Origin: Ensifer adhaerens
Lineage (GTDB): Bacteria; Pseudomonadota; Alphaproteobacteria; Rhizobiales; Rhizobiaceae
NCBI RefSeq assembly: GCF_002940685.1
Contig: NZ_PNFP01000011.1
Location: 62,001-126,000, forward strand
Length of the DNA: 64,000 nucleotides
Direction: 5' to 3'
Below are positions 35,368 to 44,567 of the stretch, piece after piece. Made by a program: the position numbers and the translations under genes. Every line of letters begins with the position of its first letter. Position 1 is the first letter of the stretch. The notes under the pieces were generated by a model. It was not told the DNA's origin, searched no databases, and was given only the letters and a program-made list of their open reading frames with translations.

Positions 35368-36546
35368 GTGCGCGAGCAGGCTTACATCACCTATCAAGAC
35401 AATTCGCCCTGGTGGAAGACGTTGCTTCGCGGTGGCTGGCGGCGTCTGCTGTCAGAGCATTACGCCGCTACGCTTTTCTTTCTCATCTTTGCGATCCCTA
35501 CTTCCTGGTCCTTGGTGTATTACGGGCTTATCGCTTCTGACCGTTATGTATCTGAGGCGAAGTTCATTGTCCGTGGACTGAACGGAAACCAGGTTGGTGG
35601 ACTTTCTGCGCTGCTGAGAACGTTCGGAATTTCGCGAGCCAGCGAAGATGCGTTTGCCATCCAAGCTTACATCGTTTCCCGCGATTCTCTGAAAGGGTTG
35701 CAGGAAAAATTTGATGTGGTTGGGGCGTATATGAGGCCTGAGGCCGATTTCCTCACAAGGTACAGTTCCTTTATTGATGGCGATAGCTTTGAGGGATTCT
35801 ACAAGTATTATCAGGATCAGGTAGTCCTCGAAGAGGATATTGAGACTGGGATAACGACCTTGTACGTATCGGCCTATCGCCCTGAAGACGCAAAGACTAT
35901 CGCGGACGAACTCCTGAAACTAAGCGAGGACAAGGTCAATGCGATGAATAGGCGCGCGCGGCAGGATGCTTTGCAGTCCGCGAGAGAAACGATTGGCCTT
36001 GCTGAAGCACAATTGCTGTCAGCGCAGCGCGAATTGACGGCCTTCAGGAATGCTGAAGTCATTCTCAACCCAACTTTGGATGCGAAAGGCAGCTTTGAAG
36101 TAATAACTGGGTTGTCTGCCGAATTGGCCGAGAAAGAAGTCGCATTGCGACTAGCTAAGGACGCCTCCAAGGACAGTCCAAGCATATTTGAGCTTGAAAG
36201 CAGGGTCAAATCGCTGCGAAAGCAACTTGAGTTGGAGCAAGGTAAGCTCGCTGGCTCCGATGGGGCATTGGCGAACAAGGTTGGGCGATACGAGGAGCTG
36301 TCGTTGCGGCGATCGCTTGCGGAAAAAGAATATGAAGCCGCCGTCAATTCGACCGAGCAAGCACGCCAGGAGGCCAATCGAAAGCAGGTATATCTTGAGG
36401 CTGTCGTTCGCCCGAATATGCCCGACAAGTCTGAAGAGCCGAAGAGAATACGCTATATATTCACTGTTGCACTTCTCTCTTTCTCAAGTTTCGTCATGGT
36501 CTATCTGCTCGTTTCCGGGAGCCGTGAGCACTTGAATATTCACTGA
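35368..36546 (+). CDS. Capsule polysaccharide export inner-membrane protein, KpsE/RkpR-like (copy 1)
   Basis: A 392-residue bitopic protein. There is a cytoplasmic N-terminus, a first helix at about 31-52, a long periplasmic region with coiled-coil stretches (about 180-330) and a final helix near 360-382. This is the plan of KpsE/RkpR/CtrB polysaccharide co-polymerases of ABC-dependent capsule systems. A TTG at 35323 is in frame; the GTG at 35368, behind AGGAAGG, is chosen with moderate confidence. It precedes kpsM, and a second divergent KpsE-like gene follows kpsM. Confidence 0.82.
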   Translation: MREQAYITYQDNSPWWKTLLRGGWRRLLSEHYAATLFFLIFAIPTSWSLVYYGLIASDRYVSEAKFIVRGLNGNQVGGLSALLRTFGISRASEDAFAIQAYIVSRDSLKGLQEKFDVVGAYMRPEADFLTRYSSFIDGDSFEGFYKYYQDQVVLEEDIETGITTLYVSAYRPEDAKTIADELLKLSEDKVNAMNRRARQDALQSARETIGLAEAQLLSAQRELTAFRNAEVILNPTLDAKGSFEVITGLSAELAEKEVALRLAKDASKDSPSIFELESRVKSLRKQLELEQGKLAGSDGALANKVGRYEELSLRRSLAEKEYEAAVNSTEQARQEANRKQVYLEAVVRPNMPDKSEEPKRIRYIFTVALLSFSSFVMVYLLVSGSREHLNIH

Positions 36547-36558
36547 GGGCGTTTGCAT

Positions 36559-37350
36559 ATGGCTCAACTTGATATGGCGATTGCCAAGATCCGCTGGAAA
36601 CGGCGCACGATAAACGCTCTTCTCATCCGCGAACTCATGCAGCGATTTGGTCATGGCAATATCGGCTTTATGTGGCTGGTCGGCGAGCCTCTTATCTTGA
36701 CCGCAGGCGTGATGATAGCGTGGTCCTTTATCTACGGAGAAGAGAACCACGGTGTTAAGGTTATACCACTGGTATTGACCGGCTACAGCATGCTCACCGT
36801 GTGGCGACACATGGTTGCCAGATTCACCCATAGCTTCCGCCATAACTCGGGTCTCCTGTTTCACAGGACGGTGCGGCCGATCGATATTTTGATCGCGCGT
36901 GGGGTGCTGGAGTGTATCGGCACCCTGATTGCGTTCTTTGTCGCTTATGTTCCTCTGCGGCTGCTGGAGTATATTACGCCTATCGATGACTACCTCGTCC
37001 TGCTGACGGCATGGTTCCTTATGTGCGCTCTGACTTTCGGCGTGGCGCTGACGATCTCCTGCCTGACAGAACTGTCGGACACGCTCGAGCGGTTCGTACA
37101 GCCAATCATGTATTTGTTGCTGCCGCTCACAGGAGCGTTCTACATGGTTAGCTGGCTGCCAGAAACAGCGCGGCATATCGTGCTGTTGTCGCCAATGGTG
37201 CATGCAAACGAGATGTTCAGAGGTGGTTTTTTTGGTGCTGAGGTTCCAACATATTGGGATGTAAGTTATTTGGCTCTGTGGGCTCTGGCGACGAATGCCG
37301 TCGGATGGTCACTGGTGCGGAAGGCGCAGGACCACATAGAAATAGAGTGA
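36559..37350 (+). CDS. kpsM: Capsule polysaccharide ABC transporter permease, KpsM/RkpT-like
   Basis: A 263-residue ABC-2-type permease with six helices. The polar signature MYLLLPLTGAFYMVSWLPE near the end of the fourth helix, and the N-terminal IRWKRRTINALLIRELMQRFG amphipathic segment (which I quote only in part as ALLIRELMQRFG), are typical of KpsM-class exporters. It forms the inner-membrane channel for lipid-linked capsular polysaccharide with the ATPase encoded at 38591-39286. The ATG at 36559 follows GAGGG. It is framed by the two KpsE-like genes. Confidence 0.87.
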   Translation: MAQLDMAIAKIRWKRRTINALLIRELMQRFGHGNIGFMWLVGEPLILTAGVMIAWSFIYGEENHGVKVIPLVLTGYSMLTVWRHMVARFTHSFRHNSGLLFHRTVRPIDILIARGVLECIGTLIAFFVAYVPLRLLEYITPIDDYLVLLTAWFLMCALTFGVALTISCLTELSDTLERFVQPIMYLLLPLTGAFYMVSWLPETARHIVLLSPMVHANEMFRGGFFGAEVPTYWDVSYLALWALATNAVGWSLVRKAQDHIEIE

Positions 37351-37383
37351 CCTGGTCTCAGGCCAAACTCCCAAGGATTCGCA

Positions 37384-38589
37384 ATGACGACCGATACGAA
37401 GCAGGAAACCAATGAGCTCTCGTTGACCCTGATGCCGGTAGTGGCTCAGGGCGCGCTTGCACCATTGCTGCCAGGAGCGGAGAATAGAGGTAGACCGGTT
37501 GGCGCTCAGAAGAGTCGGCTGGGATTGTTCTTCTTTTTGGGTCTTGTGGTCGCGCCCTTTTTCCTGGCGGTTATTTATAACTTTGCTACAGCGTCACCGC
37601 GGTTTTCTTCAACGGCTGCCTTTATGGTTAGAGAAAATCAAAGATCCGGCGGCGTGCTTTCGCTCGTTGCTGGAAATACGATCGGTAGATCGGACGATAA
37701 TAGCTATGCCATCTCGGAGTATTTGCAGTCGCGCGACGCGGTTACCTGGCTGAATACCGACGGTATGCTTGAGCGTGTCTTCGGCGCAGACAACGTCGAT
37801 CTCTTCTCTCGTTTCCCGACCTACATTTCGGGGCGAACCAAAGACGATTTGTTTCACCATTTTCAGAGCTACATCGACGTTGATTTCAAGCAGTCGACCG
37901 GGGTGAGCACACTGGAGGTGCAAGCCTTTACGCCGGAGGACGCAGTCGCCTTAACCGAGCGGTTGTTGCAGGGGGCTGAGGCATTAGTAAACACATTGAA
38001 CCAGAGGGCACGAGCTGATTCGATTCGCGAAGCAGAAGCCACCGTGAACGAAGCAACGGTGGAACTGCAAGCTATCCAGGTGCGGCTGACAGCGTTCCGC
38101 AATAGTGAGGGGCTTCTCGATCCCGATGCAGAAGTCTCCATGGCGAACAAGGTCATCACTGGAACCATGGAGCAGGTCGCCAAAGTGGACGCCCAGCTCT
38201 CGCTGCTGATGTCAACAACGCCGAGTAGTCCAGCCGTTCGGCAGTTGCAGAACAAGAGGGATGCACTGGAGGTTCAGCTGGCTCAGCAAAGGGAAGCGCT
38301 TGTGGGCGGTGGAGACTCGCTCGCGAAAAAGATGGAGGGCTATGAGCAAGTTTCTCTGCAGCGTAAGCTTGCAGAGAGGACGCTGCTAAGCGCTGTGGCG
38401 TCGTTGGCGTCGGCGAAACAAAACTTCCAGGGAAAGAAAATATACTTGGCCAGGGTCGTTGAGCCTAATTTGTCGGATCGGCCATCTCAACCCACACGTT
38501 TCATGAATGTCATCGCGGTCCTAGTGATTGGACTTGCCATCTTTTGGATAGCGCACTCGATGACGAAGCTGGTGCTGGAGGAAGTCTGA
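37384..38589 (+). CDS. Capsule polysaccharide export inner-membrane protein, KpsE/RkpR-like (copy 2)
   Basis: A 401-residue protein with the same architecture as copy 1: helix at about 44-65, a long periplasmic coiled-coil segment (about 200-340), and a terminal helix near 370-390. Shared local motifs such as LTAFRN and YEQVSLQRKLAE versus YEELSLRRSLAE show that the copies are distant paralogues. The ATG at 37384 has AAGGA seven bases upstream. It lies between kpsM and kpsT. Why two co-polymerase-like proteins are present is not clear. Confidence 0.82.
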   Translation: MTTDTKQETNELSLTLMPVVAQGALAPLLPGAENRGRPVGAQKSRLGLFFFLGLVVAPFFLAVIYNFATASPRFSSTAAFMVRENQRSGGVLSLVAGNTIGRSDDNSYAISEYLQSRDAVTWLNTDGMLERVFGADNVDLFSRFPTYISGRTKDDLFHHFQSYIDVDFKQSTGVSTLEVQAFTPEDAVALTERLLQGAEALVNTLNQRARADSIREAEATVNEATVELQAIQVRLTAFRNSEGLLDPDAEVSMANKVITGTMEQVAKVDAQLSLLMSTTPSSPAVRQLQNKRDALEVQLAQQREALVGGGDSLAKKMEGYEQVSLQRKLAERTLLSAVASLASAKQNFQGKKIYLARVVEPNLSDRPSQPTRFMNVIAVLVIGLAIFWIAHSMTKLVLEEV

Positions 38590-38590
38590 A

Positions 38591-39286
38591 TTGGCTGCCC
38601 CCTTGCCAACAGTGATTCAGCCGATGCAGGAGCATCAGTGCATATCGCTCCAGAACATAGTGAAGAAGTACCACACATCGGCCGGTTCGAAGACCGTGCT
38701 CGATGGGATCTCCTTCGAGATCACCAAAGGAGAGAAAATAGCCGTACTCGGGCGCAATGGCGCGGGTAAGTCGACATTGGTAAAGCTGATCGGTGGCGTG
38801 GAGAAACCAACTCACGGTCACATTCACCGCGGTATGTCGATGTCTTGGCCGTTGGCTTTTGGGGGTGGTTTTGAGCCAACCATGACCGGCCTCGATAACA
38901 TCAGGTTCCTAGCCCGTCTTTACGGCCGCCCGATCGAAGAAACGATCGAAGCCGTAGACGACTTCGCTGAGCTTGGCCGAAACTTGATCATGCCTGTAAA
39001 GTCTTATTCATCGGGGATGAGGGCGCGGTTGGCTTTTGCTTTGACGCTCGCGATTGACTTCGACTGTTTGCTAATCGATGAGGTGATATCAGTCGGGGAC
39101 CAGAGGTTTCACCGGAAGTGCCACGATGCCTTGTTCGTGCAACGGAAACACTGTTCAATGATCTTGATCAGTCACGACATCGGTATAATAAAGTCCTATT
39201 GCGACAAGGCCCTTATACTGAAGGCAGGTAGAGGGCGCGTATTTGATGATATCGACTTCGCGATAGATATATACTCTTCGTTGTAG
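38591..39286 (+). CDS. kpsT: Capsule polysaccharide ABC transporter ATPase, KpsT/RkpS-like
   Basis: A 231-residue ATPase with Walker A GRNGAGKST (54-62), signature YSSGMRAR and Walker B CLLIDEVISVGD. The SSGM form of the signature and the short length are characteristic of KpsT/Wzt-type polysaccharide exporters without a C-terminal binding domain. The TTG at 38591, one base after the upstream stop, follows GGAGGAAG. An ATG at 38624 is an alternative. It completes the exporter with the KpsM-like permease. Confidence 0.9.
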   Translation: MAAPLPTVIQPMQEHQCISLQNIVKKYHTSAGSKTVLDGISFEITKGEKIAVLGRNGAGKSTLVKLIGGVEKPTHGHIHRGMSMSWPLAFGGGFEPTMTGLDNIRFLARLYGRPIEETIEAVDDFAELGRNLIMPVKSYSSGMRARLAFALTLAIDFDCLLIDEVISVGDQRFHRKCHDALFVQRKHCSMILISHDIGIIKSYCDKALILKAGRGRVFDDIDFAIDIYSSL

Positions 39287-39676
39287 GTTTCTGTTGCGTT
39301 TTATGGGCTAAGTCTTTTGGGGGCACCCATCGCCAAACTCGCTGCTTGTGCTTCGGCGTGGATGTTCCTGGGGGGCGCTTTGGAGTGCTCCAAAATCTGT
39401 TGACCAGTTGCGGGCGGGCCTCGCACAAAGAAGCGACTGAGCAATTGATGCTGTTTTCAGCGTAAGTTGCTGTTGGAAGCGGTAAGACTCGTTAGTCGAC
39501 CGTCAAATTTTCCGAGTATCGCTGTCACTGAGATTTGGAAAATCTCAGTGACATTCTTTCGCTCAATGGCCGGATACAGCCGCCGCGCGTGCTTTCGGAA
39601 GTCATCGACGATCGGATTGCACGCGCGACAAGTAGAGGCGCTTCTTCGAATTCACCCCGGGAGGAGTGGGAGTTCA
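39287..39676. other. Convergent intergenic region after kpsT
   Basis: About 390 bases separating plus-strand capsule export genes from the minus-strand GT4-gmhB-GT9 unit. It contains a perfect hairpin at 39524-39552; no coding sequence is supported. Confidence 0.5.
39524..39552 (+). terminator. Hairpin, probable (bidirectional?) terminator
   Basis: GTCACTGAGATTT (39524-39536) pairs perfectly with 39540-39552 around GGA, followed on the plus strand by ATTCTTTC. It lies about 240 bases after kpsT and 125 bases after the end of the facing GT4 gene. The T-run is weak. Confidence 0.5.
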
Positions 39677-41008
39677 CTAATCTTGAGGCGCGGCCCCTAC
39701 AGCCTTGGACAGCGTGTCTCGGGCGAAATCTGCCCATGAAGTTCGGGGCAGGTTGTAGGTCGCAGCCACAGCGTCACGCCGAAACGCATCGTCGGTTGCG
39801 AGTCTCATGATAGTATTGCGCCAGCCCGGACCGTCCGTCGGATCCAGGAAAATAGCGGCCTCTCCGAGGATTTCCCGGTGAACAGGGATGTCGGATGCAA
39901 CAACGGGTATGTGGCGTGCGGCCCCCTCGATTGGAGGAAGGCTGTACCCTTCGACCAGGGAAGGAGACAGAAGGCCGGCCGATCCGGTCATTAGCGCGGC
40001 GAGTTCGACGTCACTGAGATCCGACACTTCGATAAGGAAGGGAGCTAGTTCTCTGGTTCGATCCAGTACGTCGATGACATTCTCGCTCTTCCATCCTCTC
40101 CGTCCCACAATTATCAGACGTGGTATGGTTCTCAGTTCGTTCCTTTGTATTATTTGTCGCCAAACGTTCAATATATGCTGAATGTTCTTTCGCCCCTCAA
40201 TAGTGCTGAGGCAGATAAAGTAGGGCACGGTTGAGACCGGAGGTTTCAAATTTTCTTCTTTGTATTCTTGAATTACATTTCCTAAATAGGAAACATCAAT
40301 ACTCTTGGTTGCTAGGCCTTCTTCTTCAAAGTATGATGATAGTCTGTCTTTTGTATAATTCGAATTTGCGACAATAGAGGTTCCGTACTCAGAAACAGTC
40401 TTCATTCTAAGTTTGTGCAAAAATTCGGATCTGTTGCCGCAAAATTCCGGGAAATCGATTGGGATGATGTCGTGTATAAAAAAGGATGTACGTATATTTG
40501 CCTTTTTCGTCCATCTGAAAAGTTGGGGTTTCTCCAGTTGCGTATGTGATGAGTGTAAATAGAGGGTAGGCGTCCGCTCCGCATCGCGCAACAACCGATG
40601 AAACTTGCGAGCGTGTAGCAGGCAGAGGCGGGCAATCTCAGTGTATGCGCGGGCGACCGTCTGCTTCGTGCTTTCGCCTGAAAGGCGTAGCGATCCTCTG
40701 GAAGCGGATGGCAAACCTATGGGACTCTCGAGGGATTGGCGCAGCTCCTTGTAGAGTTTCGTTGGCCCGTTGATCTCGTTCGCCGCTGCCCAGCGCCCCT
40801 CAATTTCGGTCAGGATGGGCCTAAAATCTTCCGGTGTCAGTGCCGCTCTCAGGTACGGGGCGGTGATGACAAAGTGTGCGTCGGGGTAAAGAGTCGAGCC
40901 TTCATAAACGAGCCAGCGTGCGAGAGCGTGCTCAACGCGATCGATACCCGTTGGTGTGGAGTTGTAGCGCCGCGCAAGTGTGCGGGTGATATCCAGAAGA
41001 ATACGCAT
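39677..41008 (-). CDS. GT4-family glycosyltransferase
   Basis: A 443-residue retaining glycosyltransferase. The N-terminal half begins MRILLDITRTLARRYNSTPTG (shown here only to RILLDITRT), with FFIHDIIPIDFPEF. The C-terminal GT-B half has CLSTIEGRKNI, LIIVGRRGWK and the nucleotide-sugar motif SPSLVEGYSLPPIEGAA with the EX7E pattern. The open frame extends upstream into gmhB, and the ATG at 41008 one base after the gmhB stop is chosen. A part around 40150-40520 is AT-rich. It belongs to the unit GT9-gmhB-GT4 facing the export genes; sugar and acceptor are unknown. Confidence 0.82.
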   Translation of the reverse strand: MRILLDITRTLARRYNSTPTGIDRVEHALARWLVYEGSTLYPDAHFVITAPYLRAALTPEDFRPILTEIEGRWAAANEINGPTKLYKELRQSLESPIGLPSASRGSLRLSGESTKQTVARAYTEIARLCLLHARKFHRLLRDAERTPTLYLHSSHTQLEKPQLFRWTKKANIRTSFFIHDIIPIDFPEFCGNRSEFLHKLRMKTVSEYGTSIVANSNYTKDRLSSYFEEEGLATKSIDVSYLGNVIQEYKEENLKPPVSTVPYFICLSTIEGRKNIQHILNVWRQIIQRNELRTIPRLIIVGRRGWKSENVIDVLDRTRELAPFLIEVSDLSDVELAALMTGSAGLLSPSLVEGYSLPPIEGAARHIPVVASDIPVHREILGEAAIFLDPTDGPGWRNTIMRLATDDAFRRDAVAATYNLPRTSWADFARDTLSKAVGAAPQD

Positions 41009-41009
41009 A

Positions 41010-41690
41010 TCAGCTTGCCTGGAAGGCGGAAAATACGGTGGCAATCGAATCCACGCAAGATACCTGCGTTGACGAGGGCGCGCGTGTGTCGAGGGTCTCA
41101 CAAAGTTGCTCGACCTTGGCGCGGTGCATGCGTCCATGCCCAGTGAGCACGTGAAAGGCGCGAGCTACACCTGCTGCTGTTGCAGCTTGAATATCGGAAA
41201 GACTGTCGCCAACCATCAGCGATTTCTTTAAATCGATCCCGAGCGCGACGGAAGAGGCCCTTAGCATACCGTCGCTTGGTTTTCGCCAGGGGTGTTCGAC
41301 GTTGTAAGGAGGTCGGCCGTCCTTGTGAAACGGGCAGGCATAAACGGCATCCGGCTCATCCGCCGCCAGAAGCTCGCGGATACGGCGCTCAACGCGTAAG
41401 TACGCATCCCGATCAAAGTAACCGCGCGCGATGCCTGATTGATTGGTGACGACCACGACGGTGAAGCCAGCAGAGCGGAAATGCCGAATCGTTTCGCCGA
41501 CGCCTGGTATCAACTGTACGTCGTTCGGGTCGCTAATGTAGTTGACGTCTTCAATAATGACGCCGTCCCGATCAAGGAAAAGTGCCGGTCGTCGGCCCCT
41601 GTTCTTCGCCAATGGACGATAGACCAAGCTCCAGTGCGACAAGAGTGAATCTGGCCCCGTTTGATCGGGAGCGGCTTGCAATCGTTCCAT
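41010..41690 (-). CDS. gmhB: D-glycero-D-manno-heptose 1,7-bisphosphate 7-phosphatase GmhB-like (HAD-IIIA)
   Basis: A 226-residue HAD phosphatase. The nucleophile motif is LFLDRDGVI (37-45), then VTNQSGIARGYF, KPSDGML with the conserved Lys, and MVGDSLSDIQAA. It removes the 7-phosphate from heptose bisphosphate between the two HldE steps. In E. coli GmhB a zinc site uses C-X-H and C-X-C. Here CPFH is present, but the second pair region reads NVEHPWRKP without cysteines, so the zinc site is incomplete or different. It has an N-terminal extension of about 30 residues. Neighbour genes hldE/hldD support the role. Confidence 0.85.
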   Translation of the reverse strand: MERLQAAPDQTGPDSLLSHWSLVYRPLAKNRGRRPALFLDRDGVIIEDVNYISDPNDVQLIPGVGETIRHFRSAGFTVVVVTNQSGIARGYFDRDAYLRVERRIRELLAADEPDAVYACPFHKDGRPPYNVEHPWRKPSDGMLRASSVALGIDLKKSLMVGDSLSDIQAATAAGVARAFHVLTGHGRMHRAKVEQLCETLDTRAPSSTQVSCVDSIATVFSAFQAS

Positions 41691-41696
41691 CGCGTT

Positions 41697-43457
41697 CTAT
41701 CTCCCGACTGCGTTGGAGCGCAGCACTTCGCCCACGGCGCCCGTTACCTCGTCGACAGTGATACTGTTGATGCACGGGCTCATCACCTGCAATTGTCCGA
41801 TCTCGAACTGCGTTCCGGGGGCTTGCTGGGTGAGAGGACAGGGAATATCTTCGTTCCGCCAACAGGGTATGCATGCGAATTCCTGTTGCTTCCAGAGGAT
41901 CTTTGCCTTGCTGTGGTGTTTTGTGAAGGCTGTTCCATCCGTCGGCCCGAAGATCGCTACGACAGGAACGTCGAAAGCTGCTGCAGCATGTAGAAAGGCC
42001 GAGTCGACGCAAACCATAGCATCCAGCAGAGAGACCAACGCAAGTGAACTTCCCAGTGGCATCCCGGCTGTTGAGAGTATCCCATTACCAGACGGCAGCC
42101 CATCTTTGACGTGATGAAAGATGATCACGTCGTAGGTCTGACTCAGCGAATTGATGACGTTGCTTATTCTCGAGTAATCTTTGTAGCTATCGCGCGAAAA
42201 GGGCTGCACACCAATGACGGGTCTGGCGCCGAGACCTTTTTCAGCCTTAAATCGGTGACGAAATTCTATTTCATCCTGGCTCAAGAAGTAGTCAATCTTC
42301 AATCCGTGCTGCCTAAGTTCGTGCGGCAGTACACCCATTCCCAAAGAGAAGAGCTCGACACGCCCCTTTTTGACCTTGGGTCGATGCTTGCTTTCGTAAC
42401 GGCCCGCCGGACAAAATGATAGGTTCTTCCACGTCTGGTACTTGCTTACATCCAGAGGCGGCCCGTCGATATCCAGGAGGTTAACGTGCGGGTTGTTTTG
42501 AAAAAGAGAGTGGAATTTCTTCGGTATCGCGAAGTCGACGGGCCGACCTGTTCGGGACGCAAGAGCCCGCAAGCCCGGGCTCATCATGAGCAGATCACCG
42601 ATGCCACCCATCGCGCGCGTGACGAGTACGCGACGGCTGCGTAGATCCATCGCCGAGCTGTGCGGACCGCGGTTTCGCTGAGTTGCGCCGAGCAGCGCAA
42701 AGAGTACGGCGAGATGCGCGATGGCGGCGGTTGCGATTGCTTTGCTGGCGCTGTTGGTAGCCCACGAGCCGCTACCGCGCCTAAATTTCGCGTATGCGCT
42801 AGAGACCCGACGCATTAACGCAGGAATAACGCCATGCTCGCTTCGGTCAGCTGTACTGCCGCCGACAAAAGGAGCGAAGGTTTCTGCGACGCGCCAACTA
42901 TTACTGCGGCTAATGCCTGCTAGCCAACGACCCCAACTAATGAATGAGATCTTGGAACTGCTAAGTGTTCCTTTCTGCAAATGGCACTGCCCGTAAAGGA
43001 GTGCAATCATGAGCGCGTGTTCAAAGCTCCCTTCAATTAAGTAGGGGCGTTCGGCATAATATTCCACGATTTCGAGGGCGCCATCGGGATTGTTCGCAAA
43101 CAATCTTACGCGAGCGTGTAAAATGTGCGCGCCCAACGCCTCAGAGGGATATGTCTTCTGACAGTACGCAGCCAAATCCGCAATCAACTGTTCGAACCTG
43201 GCGACATATCGCAGATCCCCAGTTCTGAAATGAAACTTGTTGCTCTCAAGTATAGATGAAAGTGTTGAGACAGCTCTTCCGCAATCCGAAGGCCTGACAC
43301 GAGGTGATCCGGAAACCGTATTTCCTTGTATCTTTAGGTTCGATACCACACGTTCAGCGAAGCGATATTCCTTGAATTCAGCTTCATCCATAAATGTGTG
43401 GAAGAAGTCTTCGAGAGTGACACCCGTCTGGATTTCGACGTGTTCCATGCAATTCAT
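41697..43457 (-). CDS. GT9 heptosyltransferase-like protein with a 260-residue N-terminal extension
   Basis: A 586-residue protein. The C-terminal 310 residues carry GT9 features: VLVTRAMGGIGDLLMMSPG, GVQPFSRDSYKDYS, CVDSAFLHAAAAFDVPVVAI and FGPTDGTAF, as in ADP-heptose:LPS heptosyltransferases. The N-terminal 260 residues are helical and of unknown function, with a sequence resembling TPR-like repeats only weakly. TTG at 43463 and ATG at 43448 are alternative starts. It heads the minus-strand unit with gmhB and the GT4, and it likely transfers the heptose made by hldE/hldD/gmhB. The acceptor is unknown. Confidence 0.75.
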   Translation of the reverse strand: MNCMEHVEIQTGVTLEDFFHTFMDEAEFKEYRFAERVVSNLKIQGNTVSGSPRVRPSDCGRAVSTLSSILESNKFHFRTGDLRYVARFEQLIADLAAYCQKTYPSEALGAHILHARVRLFANNPDGALEIVEYYAERPYLIEGSFEHALMIALLYGQCHLQKGTLSSSKISFISWGRWLAGISRSNSWRVAETFAPFVGGSTADRSEHGVIPALMRRVSSAYAKFRRGSGSWATNSASKAIATAAIAHLAVLFALLGATQRNRGPHSSAMDLRSRRVLVTRAMGGIGDLLMMSPGLRALASRTGRPVDFAIPKKFHSLFQNNPHVNLLDIDGPPLDVSKYQTWKNLSFCPAGRYESKHRPKVKKGRVELFSLGMGVLPHELRQHGLKIDYFLSQDEIEFRHRFKAEKGLGARPVIGVQPFSRDSYKDYSRISNVINSLSQTYDVIIFHHVKDGLPSGNGILSTAGMPLGSSLALVSLLDAMVCVDSAFLHAAAAFDVPVVAIFGPTDGTAFTKHHSKAKILWKQQEFACIPCWRNEDIPCPLTQQAPGTQFEIGQLQVMSPCINSITVDEVTGAVGEVLRSNAVGR

Positions 43458-43697
43458 ACTCAATTGGTTCGGAGCTATAGGTTGGACGACCTGATTTTTG
43501 GAGGAACCTAACGAAAGGTGTCGCGGAAGCCAATGGGCGCACCGAAAAATGCAGCTATGCCGGCGCGGGCCTCTGTTGCCAGATCAATTTGGCAGCATAC
43601 CCAACCGAGAGGATCAATCAACTCAGCAGGCGCCGCCCTCACTCACCGTTAGGCTGTGACATGGTGGCAACCGCGACGGCATCACCGCACGAAAACC

Positions 43698-44567
43698 TCA
43701 TAGGTGGTTCGAGACGCTGGCGAGGTAGCGGCCATAGGACGTCTTGCCATACAGCCCCGCAAGCGCTTCAAGCTGTCGTTCGTCAATGTATCCGGCTCGA
43801 TAGGCAACCTCCTCCGGGCACGCCACCTTGAAGCCCTGCCGCCGCTCCAATGTGGCGACGAACTCTGACGCTTCCAGCAGGCTGTCGGGCGTGCCCGTAT
43901 CGAGCCAGGCATATCCCCGCCCCATTCTTTCGACGTGGAGCTCGCCCCGCTCGAGATAGGCGCGGTTCACATCCGTGATCTCATATTCGCCTCGCGCCGA
44001 CGGTTTCAGGTCGGCGGCGATGTTGACGACCTCTTCGTCGTAGAAATAGAGGCCCGTGACGGCCCAGCTGGAGCGGGGTTCGGCAGGCTTCTCCTCGATT
44101 GCGACCGCCTTCATTTCGCTGTCGAATTCGACGACACCGTAGCGTTCGGGGTTGCTGACATGGTAGGCGAAGACCGTTGCACCCTCCTTGCGTTCCATGG
44201 CTCGCTTGAAGAGCTCGGTAATGCCGTGCCCGAAAAAGACGTTGTCGCCGAGAATGAGGCATGAGGGATGGCCCGCAACGAAGTCGGCTCCAATCACATA
44301 GGCTTGGGCGAGGCCATCGGGGGACGATTGCTCGGCGTAGCTCAGGTTGATACCCCATCTCGAGCCGTCGCCCAGCAGGAGTTGAAAGCTGGGGAGATCC
44401 CGCGGCGTGGTAATGATCAAAATGTCGCGAATCCCCGCCAGCATCAGGGTTGACAGGGGGTAGTAGATCATCGGCTTGTCGTAGATGGGAAGCAGTTGTT
44501 TTGAGCTTGCCAATGTCATCGGATGCAGACGGGTACCGCTGCCGCCGGCAAGAATGATGCCCTTCAT
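43698..44567 (-). CDS. rmlA: Glucose-1-phosphate thymidylyltransferase RmlA
   Basis: A 289-residue nucleotidyltransferase. [20 protein letters not shown] (residues 8-27) is the RmlA signature, followed by [10 protein letters not shown] and later [10 protein letters not shown]. It joins dTTP and glucose-1-phosphate to give dTDP-glucose, the first step to dTDP-L-rhamnose. It overlaps rmlD by four bases and is last in the order rmlC-rmlB-rmlD-rmlA. The length is that of the family. In S. meliloti the equivalent genes are wgaG-J of the galactoglucan cluster, so it probably serves EPS II here too. Confidence 0.94.
   Translation of the reverse strand: MKGIILAGGSGTRLHPMTLASSKQLLPIYDKPMIYYPLSTLMLAGIRDILIITTPRDLPSFQLLLGDGSRWGINLSYAEQSSPDGLAQAYVIGADFVAGHPSCLILGDNVFFGHGITELFKRAMERKEGATVFAYHVSNPERYGVVEFDSEMKAVAIEEKPAEPRSSWAVTGLYFYDEEVVNIAADLKPSARGEYEITDVNRAYLERGELHVERMGRGYAWLDTGTPDSLLEASEFVATLERRQGFKVACPEEVAYRAGYIDERQLEALAGLYGKTSYGRYLASVSNHL

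Noticed and set aside
39467-39810. Short plus-strand frames after kpsT
   Set aside because: They overlap the hairpin and the 3' end of the GT4 gene and have no start signal or recognisable product.
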